DNA of 9,879 nt, taken from assembly GCA_031283785.1 (NCBI GenBank), contig JAITBC010000085.1, positions 1-9,879 on the forward strand, written 5' to 3'. Below are positions 7,567 to 9,879 of the stretch, one piece after another. This stretch comes from Tannerella sp. GTDB lineage: Bacteria; Bacteroidota; Bacteroidia; Bacteroidales; Tannerellaceae. The notes below the pieces were generated by a model that was not told the origin of the DNA, made no database searches, and worked only from the letters and a program-made list of their open reading frames with translations. The position numbers and the translations under genes are program-made. Every line of letters starts with the position of its first letter. The first letter of the stretch is position 1.

Positions 7567-7574
7567 TAACTTTG
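7567..7574 (+). promoter_or_regulatory. -7 element upstream of the hsdM remnant and fic
   Basis: TAACTTTG followed by C matches the TAnnTTTG element and lies 28 bases before the ATG at 7603. A TTTG at 7536-7539 is 27 bases upstream, longer than the usual 19-20 base spacing, so the -33 element is doubtful. If active it would drive the hsdM remnant and fic together. Confidence 0.5.
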
Positions 7575-7602
7575 CAGTCAGGAAATTAGCAATAGATTTT
7601 AT

Positions 7603-8019
7603 ATGGACAATCAGATATACAATCAAACAGTAAGTTTCATCCGGGGCATTGCCGACGACTGCCTTTTCAATGTTTATGTGAGAGGTAAATATCGCGACGT
7701 GATATTACCGATGACGGTTATTCGCCGTCTTGATGCCGTTTTGGAGGAAACCAAAGAGGACGTACCGAGAATGAAGGCTACACTCGATAAGGCGGGTATC
7801 GTGAATCAGGACAAGGCGCTGTGTAATGTTGCAGGGCAGTCGTTTTGCAACAAGTCGCCGTTTCGCTTGAAAGACCTCACAAGTCGCGCCAATGCTCAAA
7901 AACTGAAAACCGACTTCATCGCCTATCTCGATAGCTTTTCGCCTGAGCTTCCACGCATAAGCGACGGACAGTTGCTGTTTTTGCCCAATAACGTGAGCAA
8001 GATGAAGAAAAAACCATAA
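7603..8019 (+). pseudogene. hsdM: HsdM remnant: type I methyltransferase subunit with internal deletion and truncation
   Basis: HsdM is the DNA adenine methyltransferase subunit of type I restriction-modification systems and is normally about 500 residues. Here only 138 remain. Residues 1 to about 114 are a good HsdM N-terminal helical domain, with YVRGKYRDVILPMTVIRRLD and LCNVAGQSF recognisable. At about residue 115 (near base 7945) the sequence passes directly into LPRISDGQLLFLPNNVSKMK, which in intact HsdM follows the NPPY/F catalytic motif. The S-adenosylmethionine-binding loop and NPPY/F, roughly 200 residues, are therefore missing by an in-frame deletion. The protein then stops at a run of lysine codons (KKKP, TAA TAA), losing the C-terminal part. 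It cannot be a methyltransferase. The -7 element and start are kept, and fic begins 9 bases after the stop, so the remnant may act as a translated leader for fic. No hsdS or hsdR is present nearby. Confidence 0.85.
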
Positions 8020-8028
8020 TAAAAACCG

Positions 8029-8940
8029 ATGAAAGATTTTGACGAATACATAATTCAGGGCGAACCCTCGCAAAAAGAAAAAGCCGAAATTTGGCAAACT
8101 GCTATCGGCTTGCAGGATGTTGATGGACTGAAACCGTCGGCATATCTGCTCGCAACAGCCAAAGAAAATATCAAGGGCAATATTACGATTGACGAAGTTC
8201 AACAGCGAATAGACTGTTATTACAAACAGCAAACAAGCCGTAAAAGCATTGAAACAGGACGCACGGAAGAGGCAGATAAAGTTTCGGCTCGAATAGCGGA
8301 AATCCTGTCCGAAAAAACTTTTTCTTTTTCGCCTGCCGAATTTATCAACATACACAGGCGGCTGTTCTTCGGAATATACAGATTTGCCGGCAAAATTCGC
8401 GACTATAACATTACAAAAAAAGAATGGGTACTTGATGGAGAAACCGTATTGTACGCAAGCGCCGATATGTTGCGAGAAACTCTCGAATACGATTTCAGGG
8501 AGGAAAAAAACTTTATTTATAAAGGTTTAAGTACACAGCAAATTATCGAACATCTCGCTCATTTTACGGCGTATTTATGGCAAACTCACATCTTCGGCGA
8601 GGGGAATACTCGAACTACCGCTGTGTTTTTAATTAAATATCTGCGCAAACTTGGCTTCAAAAATGCCGATAATACACTCTTTGCACAACATTCGTGGTAT
8701 TTCCGCAACGCGCTTGTAAGGGCAAATTATGAAGACTTATCACGTGGCATTTACAAAACCGACAAATATCTTATCACATTTCTGTCCAATTTATTACTTG
8801 GAGAAAAAAATGAATTAAAAAACAGGCATTTACATATTCTCTTCAAAGAGCAAATGTCGGGAAAGACAGTAGAGAAAACCGAAAATGTCGGAGAAATGTC
8901 GGAGAAATGTCGGACAGACATAAACAAATTATTGAAATGA
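8029..8940 (+). CDS. Fic-domain protein (AMPylase type), C-terminal domain lost by frameshift
   Basis: Fic proteins transfer AMP or another nucleotide part to target hydroxyls. The 303-residue frame has an N-terminal segment (about 1-70) of the sort that precedes Fic domains in type I restriction loci, with the helix IDEVQQRIDCYYK. The Fic core at about 80-255 includes RRLFFGIYRFAGKIRDYNI and the active motif HIFGEGNTRT at 187-196, with His187, Glu191, Asn193 and Arg195 in the HxFx(D/E)GNxR pattern. The usual Pro after His is Ile and the second Gly is Thr, a variant I associate with this subfamily. I found no clear (S/T)xxxE(G/N) inhibitory motif. After TENVGE the frame changes (MSEKCRTDINKLLK) and ends. 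In relatives this linker leads to a winged helix, which here lies in the next frame (8907-9098). With one A restored the fusion would be 356 residues. The catalytic part appears intact. Confidence 0.88.
   Translation: MKDFDEYIIQGEPSQKEKAEIWQTAIGLQDVDGLKPSAYLLATAKENIKGNITIDEVQQRIDCYYKQQTSRKSIETGRTEEADKVSARIAEILSEKTFSFSPAEFINIHRRLFFGIYRFAGKIRDYNITKKEWVLDGETVLYASADMLRETLEYDFREEKNFIYKGLSTQQIIEHLAHFTAYLWQTHIFGEGNTRTTAVFLIKYLRKLGFKNADNTLFAQHSWYFRNALVRANYEDLSRGIYKTDKYLITFLSNLLLGEKNELKNRHLHILFKEQMSGKTVEKTENVGEMSEKCRTDINKLLK
8885..8914 (+). repeat. 11-bp tandem repeat at the Fic/HTH frame change
   Basis: The unit ATGTCGGAGAA occurs at 8885-8895 and 8896-8906, with a partial third copy at 8907-8914. 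The first copy is preceded by AAA, giving AAAATG, while the later copies have AAATG. A 12-base unit with four A would encode repeated Asn-Val-Gly-Glu, the linker seen in related Fic proteins. Loss of one A in the middle copy explains the frame change between Fic and the helix-turn-helix. Confidence 0.8.
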
Positions 8941-9098
8941 TGTCGAAAAACAATACAATTTCGGCAAAACAACTTGCGTCTGCACTGAACGTTTCTTCCA
9001 GAACAATAGAAAGAGATATTGAAAAAATGACTGCCTTGAAAATTATTGAGCGTAAAGGCGCAGACAGGGGTGGCTTTTGGAAAATAATTGAGAATTAA
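8907..9098 (+). CDS. Winged helix-turn-helix domain, detached C-terminus of the Fic protein
   Basis: The 63-residue product reads as a DeoR/HTH_11-type DNA-binding domain: HKQIIEMMSKNNTISAKQLA, then the recognition part NVSSRTIERDIEKM and a wing ending KGADRGGFWKI. Known: many Bacteroidota Fic proteins carry just such a domain after a Val-Gly-Glu-Asn-rich linker, probably for autoregulation. Here it is in the -1 frame relative to fic and overlaps its last 34 bases. Two readings are possible. It may be a broken fusion, or it may be translated separately from the ATG at 8907, which has GGAG at 8901-8904 and could be reached by ribosomes ending on fic. A small free HTH protein could still bind an operator. 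The first reading is simpler. It meets the opposite-strand DUF1016 fragment at its stop codon with 4 bases of overlap. Confidence 0.7.
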   Translation: MSDRHKQIIEMMSKNNTISAKQLASALNVSSRTIERDIEKMTALKIIERKGADRGGFWKIIEN

Positions 9099-9403
9099 TC
9101 CATACCCCAAATATAAACCAACAAATATCCCGCAGCTAAAGGAAAGTCTTTACATTCAGACATAATGACTATATGCTTCGACCAGCTAATTTCTCCAACT
9201 AATGGTTGGAGAAATTCATTTCCTTGATATTCGGAATAAAACTGCGCCATTGACCGTAAACTGGATTTCCCAAACCCTGAAATTCCCGGAAATTCTTTCT
9301 GCAATTCTTCCGAAAGTGTTTCTACGACCGACTTACCCAGCCCAAGGTTTGTTGTTTCTCGGTAATCAAGGCAAGCCCAAACAGTAGTGCACGGCAACGG
9401 CAA
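9095..9403 (-). pseudogene. DUF1016 (YhcG-type) N-terminal domain fragment
   Basis: YhcG/DUF1016 proteins have an N-terminal helical domain and a C-terminal PDDEXK nuclease domain, about 330-380 residues in all, and are often found near type I restriction genes. Here about 72 residues match (bases about 9361-9146): GKSVVETLSEELQKEFPG, SGFGKSSLRSMAQFYSEY and LQPLVGEISWSKHIVIMSECKD. The first 14 or so residues of the open frame are antisense-phase antiporter DNA, and the last 16 (FPLAAGYLLVYIWGMD) are unrelated, so both ends are cut. The nuclease domain is absent, so no activity is expected. It lies directly at the broken end of the antiporter gene and runs towards the Fic/HTH genes. The open frame itself is an accident of the junctions, and the start is not meaningful. 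Confidence 0.75.
9188..9216. repeat. Perfect 12-bp inverted repeat inside the DUF1016 fragment
   Basis: AATTTCTCCAAC (9188-9199) and GTTGGAGAAATT (9205-9216) are exact inverted copies separated by TAATG. The pair encodes part of EFLQPLVGEIS in the DUF1016 fragment, so it may be partly forced by the protein, but a perfect 12-base stem with a 5-base loop is rare by chance. No T-tract follows on either strand. Confidence 0.6.
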
Positions 9404-9695
9404 TGCCCGCCGTGGTGATGAAAACTAAAAAAAACGCCAGAAGGGAAATCGTCGGCAAATTGCGCCTAAACTCTTTGAACGGGATCTTGTATGCCGCATC
9501 ATACAGCATGGGCGGCAGAAAAAGAAGGAAAACGACTTCGGGATTGATGGATATTGTACGAATACCGGGAATAAATCCGATAGCGATTCCCGCTGCCGGC
9601 AGCAATACCGGATAGGGAAGTTTCATCCCGGCGGCGACGGGCAACAGGCCGACGGCAACCGCTAAAAGAATGATGATTACAGTATATGCTTCCAT
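9366..9695 (-). pseudogene. Truncated Na+/H+ antiporter (CPA1 family), N-terminal part only
   Basis: CPA1 antiporters exchange Na+ or K+ for protons across the inner membrane and are usually 400-550 residues with 12-13 membrane segments. This frame starts at the ATG at 9695 and gives 109 residues with segments near 4-23, 28-45, 50-68 and 83-106. The block NPEVVFLLFLPPMLYDAAY at 51-69 is typical of the family. It ends HYCLGLP then TGA, just where the next conserved region would begin, and the following DNA is the DUF1016 fragment. The gene is therefore cut by recombination or insertion and is almost certainly non-functional. I see no remaining distal part within the window. No clear -7 element was found on the minus strand in 9696-9879, so its promoter is not identified. 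Confidence 0.85.
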
Positions 9696-9866
9696 TTCGT
9701 TATCATACTGATTTTTTACTTTTCATAATAAATCTATCTTACATATTCTACCTGCTGATAACAAATGAACGTGGAAAATATTTTAAGGAAAGCAAGATTT
9801 TAAATATTTGTAACTACTAAGGTAGCCTCTCCAAAAAAAAATGCATAAAGAAAAAATTTGCACAAA

Positions 9867-9874
9867 TAATTTTG
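9867..9874 (+). promoter_or_regulatory. Possible -7 element reading out of the right edge
   Basis: TAATTTTG followed by C matches TAnnTTTG. No TTTG lies at the usual 19-20 base distance upstream. It probably belongs to a plus-strand gene beyond the window, divergent from the broken antiporter. The rest of 9696-9866 holds nothing I can identify. Confidence 0.3.
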
Positions 9875-9879
9875 CTTCC

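Noticed and set aside
7705..8355. 216-codon minus-strand frame opposite hsdM and fic
   Set aside because: Both plus-strand proteins here are recognisable families; the antisense frame has no family signature and is rich in Phe and Cys, as expected from antisense translation.
1..9879. CRISPR array, tRNA, rRNA or riboswitch
   Set aside because: I looked for regularly spaced repeats, cloverleaf-like segments and long conserved leaders and saw none.

Overview
The window looks like chromosomal DNA of a Bacteroidales-type bacterium (phylum Bacteroidota). Several start sites are preceded by the TAnnTTTG -7 element typical of this phylum, one of them with a well-spaced TTTG -33 element. The encoded L-aspartate oxidase, superoxide dismutase, patatin-barrel protein, HsdM and Fic sequences are all of the Bacteroidales kind. 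The species cannot be named from the sequence alone.

Left part (1-4263, all minus strand). An SPFH-domain protein with four zinc ribbons is followed 23 bases later by a multi-pass membrane protein that runs off the left edge; the two look like one operon. Upstream of them, across a 321-base gap, is a patatin-like phospholipase fused to a POTRA/outer-membrane barrel. It has its own promoter, divergent from nadB.

Middle (4264-6760). nadB (plus strand) is complete in length and catalytic residues but carries a single-base frameshift near 4861. It converges on an iron/manganese superoxide dismutase gene (minus strand) whose product has a signal peptide. A stem-loop with a T-tract on the minus strand lies between the two genes. 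The sod promoter lies about 75 bases upstream of its ATG and has a perfect dyad just upstream of the -7 box.

Right part (6761-9879). An AT-rich stretch with two probable transposase relics leads into a compact, decayed defence/mobile region. It holds an hsdM remnant made of the N-terminal domain joined in frame to a mid-protein segment, with the methyltransferase core removed. Nine bases later comes a Fic-domain gene with an intact HxFxEGNxR motif. Its C-terminal winged-helix domain has been split off by a frameshift in an 11-bp tandem repeat that should have been 12 bp. On the opposite strand are a DUF1016 (YhcG-type) N-terminal fragment and a Na+/H+ antiporter truncated after about 108 residues, joined head to tail. 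A -7-like element at the right edge points to a further gene outside the window.

I did not find a clearly new, intact system. The most interesting material is the pattern of loss: a type I restriction locus reduced to a Fic gene with an active-looking site, possible repeat-mediated separation of its DNA-binding domain, and several precise junctions that record recombination. The frameshifts in nadB and fic could be real mutations or sequencing/assembly errors, and the sequence alone cannot decide this.
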